Positions 7,631 to 17,264 of a DNA stretch of 64,000 nucleotides are shown one piece after another; position 1 is the first letter of the stretch, and each line of letters starts with the position of its first letter. The DNA comes from Gillisia lutea (GTDB lineage Bacteria > Bacteroidota > Bacteroidia > Flavobacteriales > Flavobacteriaceae): the NCBI RefSeq assembly GCF_021568705.1, contig NZ_JAKGTH010000009.1, positions 124,001-188,000 of the forward strand. Reading direction: 5' to 3'. The translations under genes were made by a program, and so were the position numbers. The notes under the pieces were generated by a model. It was not told the origin of the DNA. It made no database searches and worked only from the letters and a program-made list of their open reading frames with translations.

Positions 7631-8584
7631 ATGAAGGGTGTAGTCTACAAATCTACTGGGAGTTGGTACCTAGTAAAAACTGCTGAAGGAAAAGTTTATA
7701 ATTGCCGGATTAAAGGTAAATTCCGAATGAAGGGAATTAAAAGCACTAACCCTGTGGCAGTTGGAGATAAGGTGGAATTTGATCTTGAAGAAACCGGAGA
7801 TGATGTTTTTGGAGTAATAAAAACTATAGAAGAACGTGATAATTATATTATTAGAAAGTCGGTAAACCTTTCTAAGCAAACACATATTATTGCTTCCAAT
7901 ATAGATCAGGCTTTTCTATTAGTCACCCTAAATAATCCTCCTACCTTCACTACTTTTATTGATAGATTTCTGGTTACAGCTGAGGCCTATCATATAAAAA
8001 CCATCTTATTATTCAATAAAATTGATACGTATACGCCTGAAGAAACCGATGAAATAAAATATCTGGCAGCACTCTATAGAAATATTGGCTACGAATGTAT
8101 TGGGATTTCGGCTAAGACAGGAAAGAATATAGATAAGGTAAAGGAGATGATGATAGGAAAGACGAGTATGTTCTCAGGGCATAGTGGCACGGGAAAGTCT
8201 ACTTTAATAAATGCCTTAGAGCCTTCTTTAGATCTTAAAACCTCTCAAATTAGTGCGCAACATAAACAAGGTCAACACACAACTACTTTTGCTGAAATGT
8301 ACGATCTCTCTTTTGATGCACGAATAATTGATACGCCCGGTATTAAAGGATTTGGAGTGGTGGAGATGGAGAAGGAAGAGCTGGGAAATTATTTTCCTGA
8401 ATTCTTTGCGGTAAAACAGGATTGTAAATTCCATAACTGTCTTCATATTGAAGAGCCAAAATGCGCTGTGAAAGAAGGTTTAGAAAATGGAACAATTGCC
8501 TGGTCCAGGTACAAGAGTTACCTGCAAATTATGTCGGGTGAAGATGAGCAGCAATACCGAGTTGATAATTATAGTGAGGAATAG
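7631..8584 (+). CDS. rsgA: Ribosome small-subunit-dependent GTPase RsgA
   Basis: Circularly permuted GTPase that helps mature the 30S subunit. An N-terminal OB-like domain (residues 1-70) precedes the G motifs in permuted order: NKID (129-132), P-loop GHSGTGKST (183-191) and DTPG (234-237). The C-terminal zinc site has Cys265, Cys270, His272 and Cys278. Length 317 residues is normal. dtd starts three bases after the stop, so the two are probably one transcript. Confidence 0.95.
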   Translation: MKGVVYKSTGSWYLVKTAEGKVYNCRIKGKFRMKGIKSTNPVAVGDKVEFDLEETGDDVFGVIKTIEERDNYIIRKSVNLSKQTHIIASNIDQAFLLVTLNNPPTFTTFIDRFLVTAEAYHIKTILLFNKIDTYTPEETDEIKYLAALYRNIGYECIGISAKTGKNIDKVKEMMIGKTSMFSGHSGTGKSTLINALEPSLDLKTSQISAQHKQGQHTTTFAEMYDLSFDARIIDTPGIKGFGVVEMEKEELGNYFPEFFAVKQDCKFHNCLHIEEPKCAVKEGLENGTIAWSRYKSYLQIMSGEDEQQYRVDNYSEE

Positions 8585-8586
8585 GA

Positions 8587-9039
8587 ATGAGAATAGTTTT
8601 GCAAAGAGTATCTCAAGCGTCTGTCACTATTGAAAATAAAATCAATTCAGAAATTGGGACAGGTGTGCTGCTTTTAGTTGGGATTGAAGAAAATGATACT
8701 TTAGAAGACATACAATGGCTTTGCGGGAAAGTTGTTAAAATGCGAATTTTTAATGATGAAGCAGGGGTAATGAATCGGTCGCTTCTTGATATAGAAGGAG
8801 AAGCTTTGGTAATTAGCCAGTTTACATTGTATGCCAGTACCAAAAAAGGAAATAGACCCAGCTATATTAAAGCTGCGAAACCAGAAGTTGCTATCCCTTT
8901 GTACGAGCAGTTTATAAATGAGTTAGAAACGATACTTCAAAAGAAGGTGGGTACTGGAATATTTGGTGCCGATATGAAAATTAGCTTAATAAACGATGGT
9001 CCGGTTACTATTTTAATTGATTCTAAAAATCGGGAATAA
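8587..9039 (+). CDS. dtd: D-aminoacyl-tRNA deacylase
   Basis: Hydrolyses D-amino acids (and glycine mischarged on tRNA-Ala) from tRNA. Both family motifs are present: SQFTLYA at 77-83 and NDGPVT at 136-141 with the Gly-cisPro dipeptide. Length 150 residues is typical. It follows rsgA almost without a gap, a common pairing in flavobacteria as far as I recall. The next gene has its own likely promoter at 9041-9070. Confidence 0.95.
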   Translation: MRIVLQRVSQASVTIENKINSEIGTGVLLLVGIEENDTLEDIQWLCGKVVKMRIFNDEAGVMNRSLLDIEGEALVISQFTLYASTKKGNRPSYIKAAKPEVAIPLYEQFINELETILQKKVGTGIFGADMKISLINDGPVTILIDSKNRE

Positions 9040-9040
9040 T

Positions 9041-9070
9041 TTGCAAATTGTTAATTAAAGTCTAATTTTA
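9041..9070 (+). promoter_or_regulatory. Candidate promoter of the DUF3857 pair
   Basis: TTG at 9041-9043, 19-base spacer, then TAATTTTA at 9063-9070 (7 of 8 to TAnnTTTG). It lies 20 bases before the ATG at 9090. Confidence 0.4.
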
Positions 9071-9089
9071 GGAAAATTTTTTTACTAAA

Positions 9090-11000
9090 ATGAGATTTAA
9101 ATTCCTTTTTATTCTGCTAATAGCAGGATGCACTACTATTTCCTATAGTCAAGATATTCAATTTCCGATTTCTGAAATTCCATTAAAATTAATACTTAAT
9201 GCCAACACCGTTTTAAGAGCGGAAGAGGTTGTTGTTGATATCGATGATCTAGACAAAATGACCATCCATAGCAAAAAGGTGATCACAGTTTTAAATTCTT
9301 CCGGAGACGATCAAGTTTCAACAGGGGAGTATTACGATGAGAATTCCAGGATTAAAAAGCAAAAAGTTGTAGTTTACAATGCTAAGGGTGAGAAGATTAA
9401 GGAGTTTAAGCAAAGAGATTTTAAAGATGTTAGTGGGGTAAGTTCTAACGATCTGTATAGTGATAATAGAATTAGTTACCTAGATTATACTCCTTTAGAA
9501 TATCCATATACCATAGAGTATAATAGTGAGATACTTACCAATAGTACCGTTTTTATACGTTCATGGACACCAATTGATAATTACTACCAGAGTGTCCAGT
9601 TTTCCTCTTACAAAATTAATAATCCCAAAAACATAGCCTTAAGAGTTAAAGAAGAAAATCTGGGCGATACCATAACCAGCTCCACTTCTAATTATAATGT
9701 TCATTATGAAGTTAGGAACTTAGCAGCTTATGAGGCTGAAGATTTAAGCCCTTCTTTAAAGAGCATTACTCCAAAAGTGAAAGTCGCCCTTAATCAGTTT
9801 TCCTTAGTGGGAGTAACGGGGGAAGCAGAAAATTGGTCAGATTTCGGAAAGTGGCAGTATGAAAATTTATTGAAGCACAGAAATCAACTTTCCGGCAAAA
9901 CTATTTCAGATATAAATATGCTTACTAAAGGTGTAATAGACACACTTGAAAAAGCAAGGATCATTTATCAGTATGTTCAAAATAAAACCAGATATATCAG
10001 CATTCAGTTAGGAATTGGTGGGTGGATGCCAATGCTCGCCATGGAAGTTGACGATCTGGGTTATGGAGATTGCAAAGCACTCACCAATTACACAAAATCT
10101 ATTCTGGAAAGTCAGGGAATCACTTCGTATTACACAGTGGTATATGCAGGCGAGGAGAAACGCGATATTGATGCAGACTTCGCTTCCATGCAGGGAAACC
10201 ATGTTATATTGAATATTCCGCAGGAAAATGAAGATGTATGGCTGGAATGTACCAGCCAAACGCACCCTTTTAATTATCTGGGTGATTTTACAGATAACAG
10301 GAATGTGCTTCTTGTAAAGCCCACTGGTGGAGAGATTGTTAAAACTAAGAAGTATAATACCGAAGAGAATATTACTAAAACTCTAGCTACTATTACTTTA
10401 GAAAAAGATGGGCTTTTTACTGCAGAAGGAAGTAGAAATACTTTCGGGGTGGAATATGGAAATTATTATGGCTTACAGCAAATTACTGAAAAAAGACAGA
10501 AAACCTATTATAAGAATTTGCTAGGGCATTTAAAATACCTTGAAATTAAAGCGATCAATTTTAAGAATCATAAAAAAGAAAGGAGTTTTGAAGAAAATTT
10601 GAAGCTCTCAGGATCCCATTTTGGAACCAATGCAGGCTCGCGTATTCTGGTTCCTTTAAGCATTTTTAAAGTTGAAACGGAAAATGCACCGAGATATAGC
10701 ACCAGACAGTACCCCTTGGAAATTTCACGAGGTAAGACGGTAATCGATGAATTTACAATAGAATTACCTGAGAATTACGGAATTGAAACACTTCCACAAT
10801 CGAAGGAGATTGAAAACCAATTTGGTAGTTATAGTTTTAAGGTAGAACCTCAAGATCTAAATAAAATAAAAGTTTCCAGAAAGTACGTATTAAGAGATGG
10901 GGTATGGAAAAAAGAGGAATACGAAGCTTTCCGAGAATTCATGAATCAAGTAAACGTATATAATAATCAAAAAGCAGTTATAACAGTTATCAATAAATAA
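9090..11000 (+). CDS. DUF3857 / transglutaminase-like secreted protein, catalytically intact
   Basis: Large exported protein with an N-terminal DUF3857 region (about residues 35-215) and a transglutaminase-like domain (about 275-400). The Cys is in GYGDCKAL (Cys328), the His in GNHVIL (His371), and the acidic position reads Glu386 in WLECTS where Asp is usual. The C-terminal third is predicted beta-rich. The signal contains both a lipobox-like I-A-G-C and a later S-Y-S-Q, so lipoprotein or plain secretion are both possible. It is followed after six bases by a paralogue. Substrate and reaction are unknown; the family occurs widely in Bacteroidetes. Confidence 0.8.
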   Translation: MRFKFLFILLIAGCTTISYSQDIQFPISEIPLKLILNANTVLRAEEVVVDIDDLDKMTIHSKKVITVLNSSGDDQVSTGEYYDENSRIKKQKVVVYNAKGEKIKEFKQRDFKDVSGVSSNDLYSDNRISYLDYTPLEYPYTIEYNSEILTNSTVFIRSWTPIDNYYQSVQFSSYKINNPKNIALRVKEENLGDTITSSTSNYNVHYEVRNLAAYEAEDLSPSLKSITPKVKVALNQFSLVGVTGEAENWSDFGKWQYENLLKHRNQLSGKTISDINMLTKGVIDTLEKARIIYQYVQNKTRYISIQLGIGGWMPMLAMEVDDLGYGDCKALTNYTKSILESQGITSYYTVVYAGEEKRDIDADFASMQGNHVILNIPQENEDVWLECTSQTHPFNYLGDFTDNRNVLLVKPTGGEIVKTKKYNTEENITKTLATITLEKDGLFTAEGSRNTFGVEYGNYYGLQQITEKRQKTYYKNLLGHLKYLEIKAINFKNHKKERSFEENLKLSGSHFGTNAGSRILVPLSIFKVETENAPRYSTRQYPLEISRGKTVIDEFTIELPENYGIETLPQSKEIENQFGSYSFKVEPQDLNKIKVSRKYVLRDGVWKKEEYEAFREFMNQVNVYNNQKAVITVINK

Positions 11001-11006
11001 TTCCCC

Positions 11007-13055
11007 ATGAAAAAAATCTACTTAAGTTATTGTTTAATACTAGTTGCTCTTACCAGTAATGCACAGGATTTCCGTTATGGAAAGGTTTCCGAAGAGGAGG
11101 TGAAATCCACTTCTTTTGAAGCTGATCCGGAAGCGAATGCAGTTGTACTATATAGAGAACAAAACCTGTCTTATGAATTCTCCAAAGAAAAAGGTTTTGA
11201 ACTGGTAGAGGAAATATATGAGCGCGTAAAGATTTACAATAAGGAAGGCTTCGATTGGGCTACCAGAGATATTGAAGTCTATGTCTCTGGAAATAGCAAG
11301 GAGAAAATAACGGGCTTAAAAGGAGAAACCTATAATATGGTAGACGGAAAACTGCGTTCGGTCAAGCTGGATAAGGATGGTATTTTTGAAGAAGAAGTCA
11401 ACAAATATCGTAATAAGGTGAAATTTACCATGCCGGCGATACAGGAAGGGAGCGTAATAGAATTTAAATATACCAGAATATCCCCATTTATTACTTCTAT
11501 AGATGATATACCATTACAATATACCATTCCTATTCAAAAATTGAATTTTGAGGTGTCAATTCCTGAATATTATAAATTCAATACTCATTTCAATGCAAGA
11601 AGTACTATTGCTTATAATTTGGATAAAAAATCTGGTAGAGGAAGTTTCACGATTACCGAAGTGAATAGAAGTGGTGGGAAAGTTGTCTCACATTCTACAA
11701 GTAGACAAAAAGTAGATTATAAAGAAGAGATCTATGAGATAAATAAAGAAAATATTCCAGCTTTAAAAAGTGAGCCTTTTTTGGATAATCTTAATAATTA
11801 TGCCGGGTTTCTTAAAATGGAATTAGTATATATAAAGTATCCTAACTCTACCTTAGAAAATTATGCCGAAAGCTGGGAAAATGTAGTTCACAAGATCAAT
11901 TTAGCTTCTGGTTTTGGAGGTCAATTAGATAAGACAGGCTATTTTGATGATGATCTTAAAACGGTTTTGGCAGGTAAAATAGGAGACAGGGAAAAAACGA
12001 TTGCAATCCTCGATTTTATCAAGTCTAAAGTTAAATGGAACGATTACTTGGGATATTACGCTGAAAATGGAGTGAAAGACGCCTATAAAGATGGGGTTGG
12101 TAATGTTGGAGATATAAATTTGATGTTAACTGCAATGCTACGTTATGCCGGCCTAGATGCCAACCCGGTTTTACTAAGTACCAGGAATAATGGAGTTCCG
12201 GTTTATCCAACCAGAAAAGGATTCAATTATGTAGTAGCATCTGTAAAGGTGAATGGCCAAATTCTATTGTTAGATGCTACCGATGAGAATTCAGAACCTA
12301 ATATTTTGCCTCAACATGCTAGTAATTGGTTGGGTAGAATGGTGAAAAAGGATGGGACTTCCGAGTTAGTCGATCTAATGAATTCAGGTATTTCAGATTC
12401 AAAGCAAATATTAAAAATTGAGTTTGAAGATAATTTAGACATTTCGGGAAGTTTTACAAAAATCGACAATGGGCATTTCGCAAAGGAATTTCGAGACACG
12501 TATTCAGAAATGAGCTCGGATGATTTTCTTAAAGAACTGGAAGAAGGAAAAGGTGACATTATTATTCAGGATGTTGAGGTAGAAAACAGAGATGCACTTT
12601 ATGAAGATCTCACACAGAAATATCATTTTACACTTAAAAATGGAATTGAAAAAATCAATGAGAATATTTATATGAAACCCATGTTCTTTCTCGCTCAAAA
12701 CAATAATCCATTCAAAGCAGAAGAAAGACTTTACCCAATCTTTTTCAAATATCCCTCGATGGAGTCGAAAACAGTTTATATTAAGGTGCCTGATAATTAT
12801 GAGGTAACATCTTTGCCTGAAAGTAAAATGATTGAGCTAAATGGGGGGCAAGGATTATATAAATTCATAATTTTGCAAAGTGGAAATTATATCAGGATAA
12901 CTTCAGAATTACACATGAACTCTGTGGTTTTTACAACAAATGATTATGAGTCTTTGAAAACATTTTACAGTGAAATGGTTTTAAAAAATTCAGAGACCAT
13001 CGTATTAACTAAATTACAAGATGAAAATAAAGAACGCTCAACTGGAAGTAGATAA
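11007..13055 (+). CDS. DUF3857 / transglutaminase-fold protein, probably non-catalytic
   Basis: Second of a tandem pair, 682 residues, with a signal peptide (cleavage near S-N-A-Q, residue 20). DUF3857 covers about 40-240 and the transglutaminase-like fold about 310-430. Aligned by eye with its neighbour, the GYGDC motif reads G-V-G-N-V (363-367), so the Cys is Val367. The His position in F-N-Y-V-V is Tyr408, while the Asp in L-L-D-A-T (423) remains. It is therefore probably not an enzyme and may bind or scaffold. Its last 35 bases overlap the next coding region. Confidence 0.78.
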   Translation: MKKIYLSYCLILVALTSNAQDFRYGKVSEEEVKSTSFEADPEANAVVLYREQNLSYEFSKEKGFELVEEIYERVKIYNKEGFDWATRDIEVYVSGNSKEKITGLKGETYNMVDGKLRSVKLDKDGIFEEEVNKYRNKVKFTMPAIQEGSVIEFKYTRISPFITSIDDIPLQYTIPIQKLNFEVSIPEYYKFNTHFNARSTIAYNLDKKSGRGSFTITEVNRSGGKVVSHSTSRQKVDYKEEIYEINKENIPALKSEPFLDNLNNYAGFLKMELVYIKYPNSTLENYAESWENVVHKINLASGFGGQLDKTGYFDDDLKTVLAGKIGDREKTIAILDFIKSKVKWNDYLGYYAENGVKDAYKDGVGNVGDINLMLTAMLRYAGLDANPVLLSTRNNGVPVYPTRKGFNYVVASVKVNGQILLLDATDENSEPNILPQHASNWLGRMVKKDGTSELVDLMNSGISDSKQILKIEFEDNLDISGSFTKIDNGHFAKEFRDTYSEMSSDDFLKELEEGKGDIIIQDVEVENRDALYEDLTQKYHFTLKNGIEKINENIYMKPMFFLAQNNNPFKAEERLYPIFFKYPSMESKTVYIKVPDNYEVTSLPESKMIELNGGQGLYKFIILQSGNYIRITSELHMNSVVFTTNDYESLKTFYSEMVLKNSETIVLTKLQDENKERSTGSR

Positions 13056-13347
13056 CTGGATTAAGGAGCACGGGGTGCGCTATTTTAATGAGCTTACCAA
13101 TATGGTCCAATTAACCGAAGAGGTAGGAGAGGTAGCTCGTATCATTGCTCGCCGATATGGGGAGCAAAGCGAAAAGGAAAGCGATAAGAATAAAGACTTG
13201 GGAGAAGAACTTGCAGATGTATTGTTTGTAGTGCTTTGTCTTGCCAATCAGACCGGGATAGATCTTCAGGATGCGTTTGATAAGAAATTGGATTTGAAGA
13301 CCAAACGTGATCATGATAGACACCAAAATAACGAAAAACTGAAGTAG
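13021..13347 (+). CDS. MazG-like nucleotide pyrophosphohydrolase
   Basis: Small all-helical NTP pyrophosphohydrolase of 108 residues that hydrolyses nucleoside triphosphates to monophosphates. The metal-binding motifs are visible: LTEEVGEVARI (E-E-x-x-E) and DLGEELADVLFV (E-E-x-x-D). The start at 13021 overlaps the previous gene by 35 bases in another frame, but homologous proteins begin the same way (KNAQLEVDNWI), so I keep it. A housecleaning role on damaged nucleotides is the family expectation. Confidence 0.85.
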   Translation: MKIKNAQLEVDNWIKEHGVRYFNELTNMVQLTEEVGEVARIIARRYGEQSEKESDKNKDLGEELADVLFVVLCLANQTGIDLQDAFDKKLDLKTKRDHDRHQNNEKLK

Positions 13348-13350
13348 GCA

Positions 13351-13611
13351 ATGTTCAAAGAAATTATCAATAATAAATCCTTCTGGAAATCGGTAGCTGG
13401 AATGGGCGTAGCTTTCGTTAGCATATATCTAATTGTGACAATACTTTTTTTCTACGGATTTAATTTTTCTGATTTTTATGATGAAAAACTGGCCGACGGG
13501 CAATGGGTGGGATTTGTAATTATATGTTTTTTATCGGCTTTAGTATATGGTTTTATAGTTTCTTTTGGACAGTTCATGTCTAAGATGAAAAAGGAGCAGA
13601 GAGACCAATAA
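13351..13611 (+). CDS. Small two-helix membrane protein, function unknown
   Basis: 86 residues with two hydrophobic helices (about 15-37 and 50-72) and a charged C-terminal tail rich in Lys and Glu. It starts three bases after the MazG-like gene and is probably in the same transcript. I recall no functional assignment. The position just before aroA may be chance, since aroA has its own -7 box. Confidence 0.6.
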   Translation: MFKEIINNKSFWKSVAGMGVAFVSIYLIVTILFFYGFNFSDFYDEKLADGQWVGFVIICFLSALVYGFIVSFGQFMSKMKKEQRDQ

Positions 13612-13619
13612 AAAATCAG

Positions 13620-13627
13620 TAGTTTTG
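13620..13627 (+). promoter_or_regulatory. -7 box upstream of aroA
   Basis: TAGTTTTG matches TAnnTTTG at 8/8 and ends 28 bases before the aroA ATG. No convincing -33 TTG. Confidence 0.4.
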
Positions 13628-13655
13628 AATAAAGGTAACACCTAAGTCAAAATTC

Positions 13656-14885
13656 ATGAACATTCAAATATCACATCCCGGAACTAAGTTATCGGGTGAT
13701 CTGCAAATAACAGGCTCTAAAAGTGAATCTAATAGAGTACTTATTTTACAGGCAGTATATCCATCCATTAAGATAGAAAACCTGTCTAACAGTGATGATA
13801 CCAAGGTGCTTAAAAAGGCTTTAAGCCAAGCCAGTGGTACAATAGATATACATCATGCCGGGACAGCAATGCGATTTTTAACCGCATACCTGGCCGTATA
13901 TGAGGGAGGCAATTTTATTCTTACGGGGAGTGAGAGAATGAAGGAACGCCCAATTAAATTACTAGTGGACGCTCTAAGATCTATGGGTGCAAATATAGAA
14001 TATGTAGTAAATGAAGGATTTCCTCCTTTGCGTATTCAAGGAAAGAAACTTACCTGTAATGAGGTGAAGTTAAAAGCAAATATTAGTAGTCAATATATCT
14101 CGGCTTTAATGCTTATCGCGCCATCCTTGCCAGAAGGTTTAGTTATCGATTTAGAGGGGCCATTAACATCGGCTCCCTACATCTCTATGACTATAGACAT
14201 TCTTCAGCATTTTGGAATTGAAGCTAGGTTAGAACCACAGCGCATAGTAATAGAGCCAAGGGCAAAAGTTTTGAATAAAACCTTACATGTAGAGTCCGAT
14301 TGGAGTTCGGCATCATATTTTTACAGCCTGGTAGCTTTAAGCGAAGATGCAGAGATCAAACTTTCCAATTATAGAAACGAAAGTTTGCAGGGAGATTCAA
14401 ATGTAGCGAATATCTATAAGCAGTTGGGAGTTGAAACAACTTTCCATGAAAATGCTATCAGTTTGAAAAAGGTCTCTCATAAGAAACCGTTGCGGCTAGG
14501 GCTGGATCTTAAAAATACGCCAGATCTTGCTCAAACAATTGCCGTTACTTGCTTAGGTTTGGGAATAGAATGCAACTTAAGCGGACTTCATACTTTGAAA
14601 ATAAAAGAGACTGATAGGCTTCAGGCACTTAAAAATGAAATGGAAAAGTTTGGAGCTACAGTAAATATTACTAACGATAATCTTCAATTACTGTCATGTG
14701 CCAGTTTAAAGGAGAATGTGCAGGTAGCTACTTACAATGATCATCGAATGGCCATGGCCTTTGCTCCCCTAGCTTTAAAAACCAGCTTACTGGTTAATGA
14801 TGCCGAGGTGGTTTCGAAATCGTATCCCGAATTTTGGGAACATTTAAAAGCCTTGAAATTTGAGGTGAAACAGCATGATAACTAA
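13656..14885 (+). CDS. aroA: 3-Phosphoshikimate 1-carboxyvinyltransferase (EPSP synthase)
   Basis: Sixth step of the shikimate pathway: transfers enolpyruvate from PEP to shikimate 3-phosphate. The motif GSKSESNRV near residue 20, the PEP/glyphosate-region segment HHAGTAMRFLTAYL (glycine followed by T-A-M-R), and KIKETDRLQAL and NDHRMAMAFAPLAL near the C-terminus are all present. The 409-residue length is slightly below the 427 of E. coli AroA. It is physically separate from the Phe/Tyr operon at 2.9-6.8 kb. Confidence 0.95.
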   Translation: MNIQISHPGTKLSGDLQITGSKSESNRVLILQAVYPSIKIENLSNSDDTKVLKKALSQASGTIDIHHAGTAMRFLTAYLAVYEGGNFILTGSERMKERPIKLLVDALRSMGANIEYVVNEGFPPLRIQGKKLTCNEVKLKANISSQYISALMLIAPSLPEGLVIDLEGPLTSAPYISMTIDILQHFGIEARLEPQRIVIEPRAKVLNKTLHVESDWSSASYFYSLVALSEDAEIKLSNYRNESLQGDSNVANIYKQLGVETTFHENAISLKKVSHKKPLRLGLDLKNTPDLAQTIAVTCLGLGIECNLSGLHTLKIKETDRLQALKNEMEKFGATVNITNDNLQLLSCASLKENVQVATYNDHRMAMAFAPLALKTSLLVNDAEVVSKSYPEFWEHLKALKFEVKQHDN

Positions 14886-14912
14886 TCATTTATTAAATAA
14901 ATAGGCATTTAC

Positions 14913-14944
14913 TTGACAACCCCTATCTTGAGGTTGTATATTTG
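14913..14944 (+). promoter_or_regulatory. Promoter of queA
   Basis: TTG (14913-14915), 21-base spacer, TATATTTG (14937-14944), a full -7 match. It lies 20 bases before the start at 14965. Confidence 0.65.
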
Positions 14945-14964
14945 CAGCCTTTAAAAATTGAACT

Positions 14965-16020
14965 ATGGGAATGAAACTTTCACAATTTGGTTTTGATCTG
15001 CCACCAGAACTTTTAGCCGAGTATCCTGCCGAAAACAGAGATGAAGCGCGCTTAATGGTTCTTAACAGAAAAGACCAGACAATTGAGCATAAATTATTCA
15101 AGGATCTTATGGATTATTTTGAACCGCACGATGTTATGGTTTTGAATAATACCAAAGTATTTCCTGCACGATTATACGGAAATAAGGAAAAAACAGGAGC
15201 GCGTATTGAAGTGTTTTTGTTAAGAGAACTTAATCCGGAAACAAAATTATGGGATGTACTTGTAGATCCTGCTAGAAAAATTAGAATTGGTAACAAGCTT
15301 TATTTTGGAGAAGATGAAAGCTTGGTAGCAGAAGTTATAGATAATACAACCTCTAGAGGTAGAACACTTCGTTTTTTATATGATGGTTCTTATCAGGAAT
15401 TCAGAAAGAAATTACAGGAATTAGGTGAAACGCCGCTTCCTAAATATATTAAGAGAGAAGTACAGCCGGAAGATCAGGAAAGATATCAAACTATCTACGC
15501 CAAAAAGGAAGGTGCTGTAGCTGCTCCAACTGCAGGATTGCACTTTTCTAAACATTTACTGAAACGTTTAGAGATAAAAGGGATAGATTTTGCCGAAGTA
15601 ACGCTACATGTTGGATTAGGAACTTTTAGCCCTGTTGAGGTTGAAGATCTTTCTAAACATAAAATGGACAGTGAAGAAGCATATATCGATTCTGCTGCAA
15701 CTACTGTAATTAATAAAGCCATTGAAGAAAAAAGAAGAATTTGTGCCGTAGGAACAACTGTAATGAGAGTTCTTGAAAGTTCTGTTTCTTCTAATCATAC
15801 TTTAAATGAATTTAGCGGATGGACCAATAAATTTATATTCCCTCCGTACGATTTCAGTATCGCAAATTGTATGATAACGAATTTCCATACTCCTAAGTCT
15901 ACACTTATGATGATGGTATCTGCTTTTGCAGGTCATGATTTTATGAAGAAAGCGTATGCTGAAGCGATCAAGGAAAAATATAATTTCTATAGCTATGGAG
16001 ATGCTATGTTAATTATCTAA
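14965..16020 (+). CDS. queA: S-adenosylmethionine:tRNA ribosyltransferase-isomerase
   Basis: Makes epoxyqueuosine in tRNA by transferring the ribosyl part of SAM to 7-aminomethyl-7-deazaguanine. The family start [14 protein letters not shown], the central [16 protein letters not shown], the [10 protein letters not shown] segment and [10 protein letters not shown] near the end are present. Length 351 residues is normal. The ATG at 14965 is used; a second in-frame ATG at 14971 (M-K-L-S-Q-F) is an equally possible start. A strong terminator follows at 16041. Confidence 0.95.
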   Translation: MGMKLSQFGFDLPPELLAEYPAENRDEARLMVLNRKDQTIEHKLFKDLMDYFEPHDVMVLNNTKVFPARLYGNKEKTGARIEVFLLRELNPETKLWDVLVDPARKIRIGNKLYFGEDESLVAEVIDNTTSRGRTLRFLYDGSYQEFRKKLQELGETPLPKYIKREVQPEDQERYQTIYAKKEGAVAAPTAGLHFSKHLLKRLEIKGIDFAEVTLHVGLGTFSPVEVEDLSKHKMDSEEAYIDSAATTVINKAIEEKRRICAVGTTVMRVLESSVSSNHTLNEFSGWTNKFIFPPYDFSIANCMITNFHTPKSTLMMMVSAFAGHDFMKKAYAEAIKEKYNFYSYGDAMLII

Positions 16021-16040
16021 ACATATTCTTAGAATAATTT

Positions 16041-16080
16041 AAAACCACGAATTACAATTTGTAATTCGTGGTTTTTTTTT
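16041..16080 (+). terminator. Terminator downstream of queA
   Basis: AAACCACGAATTAC and its exact complement around a five-base loop (16042-16074), followed by T to 16080. Confidence 0.9.
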
Positions 16081-16158
16081 GAAACCATGTTGTATAGCCG
16101 GTTTTTCCATATTTAATTCTTCATTTTTAGTTTATTCTTTTAATCTTCTAATTCTTCT

Positions 16159-16166
16159 TACTTTTG
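16159..16166 (+). promoter_or_regulatory. -7 box abutting the rlmN start
   Basis: TACTTTTG (8/8) ends only four bases before the GTG start at 16171, which would put transcription start at or just inside the start codon. See findings on leaderless mRNAs. Confidence 0.5.
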
Positions 16167-16170
16167 CACT

Positions 16171-17214
16171 GTGAAAGATAAGAAGAAAGATATACGGGCT
16201 TTAACCAAACAGCAACTTCAGGACTTTTTTGTCGCTCAGGGCGATAAATCATTTCGTGGTTCTCAGGTTTATGAATGGCTATGGAGTAAGAGTGCGCATA
16301 GTTTTGAGGATATGACCAATATCTCTAAGGCTACACGCCAAATGATGGAAGAAAATTTTGTGATCAATCACATTCGCGTAGACCAAATGCAGCGTAGTAG
16401 CGATGGTACAATAAAAAATGCAGTTAAACTACATGATAACCTTACTGTAGAATCTGTTCTTATTCCTACACCTAAAAGAACTACCGCCTGCGTCTCTTCT
16501 CAGGTTGGATGTAGTTTGGATTGTAAATTTTGCGCTACTGCAACTCTAAAAAGAATGCGAAATCTGAATCCCGACGAGATCTACGATCAGGTAGTGGCTA
16601 TAGATAATGAAAGTAGGTTGTATTTCGATAAACCTCTTTCAAACATTGTTTTCATGGGGATGGGAGAACCTCTTATGAACTATAATAATGTGATGAAGGC
16701 TGTAGAAAAGATCACTTCCAAAGAAGGTTTAGGAATGTCTTCTAAGCGAATTACCATTTCGACTTCCGGAGTTCCTAAAATGATCAAAAAACTGGCAGAT
16801 GATGAAACCAAGATCAAATTGGCAGTTTCTTTACACTCTGCAATTGATGAAGTGAGAACCACCATCATGCCTTTTAATGAAACTTTCCCTTTAGCCGAAC
16901 TACGTGAAGCATTAGAATATTGGTATGCTAAAACAAAGAGCCGGATCACGTACGAATATATTATCTGGGAAGGAATTAATGATACTCGTAAAGACGCTGA
17001 AGCGCTGGTGAAATTCTGTAAATATGTACCATGTAAAGTAAATATTATAGAGTATAATCCTATAGACGATGGTGTTTTTCAGCAAGCTTCTTCGGCAGCC
17101 ACTGTTATGTATGAATCTATGCTGGAGCGTAACGGAATTACCGTAACAGTAAGAAGATCGAGAGGGAAAGATATTGATGCAGCTTGTGGGCAATTGGCAA
17201 ATAAATCATCATAA
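16171..17214 (+). CDS. rlmN: 23S rRNA (adenine2503-C2) methyltransferase / tRNA A37 methyltransferase
   Basis: Radical SAM enzyme that methylates C2 of A2503 in 23S rRNA and A37 in some tRNAs. The iron-sulfur motif CSLDCKFC has Cys114, Cys118 and Cys121. The methyl-carrying Cys near the C-terminus is Cys339 (D-A-A-C-G-Q). Start is GTG at 16171, giving the Lys-rich KDKKKDIRALTK start typical of flavobacterial homologues. The upstream -7 box is so close that the mRNA is probably leaderless. Confidence 0.94.
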   Translation: MKDKKKDIRALTKQQLQDFFVAQGDKSFRGSQVYEWLWSKSAHSFEDMTNISKATRQMMEENFVINHIRVDQMQRSSDGTIKNAVKLHDNLTVESVLIPTPKRTTACVSSQVGCSLDCKFCATATLKRMRNLNPDEIYDQVVAIDNESRLYFDKPLSNIVFMGMGEPLMNYNNVMKAVEKITSKEGLGMSSKRITISTSGVPKMIKKLADDETKIKLAVSLHSAIDEVRTTIMPFNETFPLAELREALEYWYAKTKSRITYEYIIWEGINDTRKDAEALVKFCKYVPCKVNIIEYNPIDDGVFQQASSAATVMYESMLERNGITVTVRRSRGKDIDAACGQLANKSS

Positions 17215-17248
17215 TAAATACAGACCTGTAAATAAGATAATCTTTAGC

Positions 17249-17256
17249 TATATTTG
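17249..17256 (+). promoter_or_regulatory. -7 box of the polyprenyl synthase gene
   Basis: TATATTTG (8/8), eight bases before the ATG at 17265, so the 5' leader would be at most a few bases. Confidence 0.5.
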
Positions 17257-17264
17257 AAACCCTT

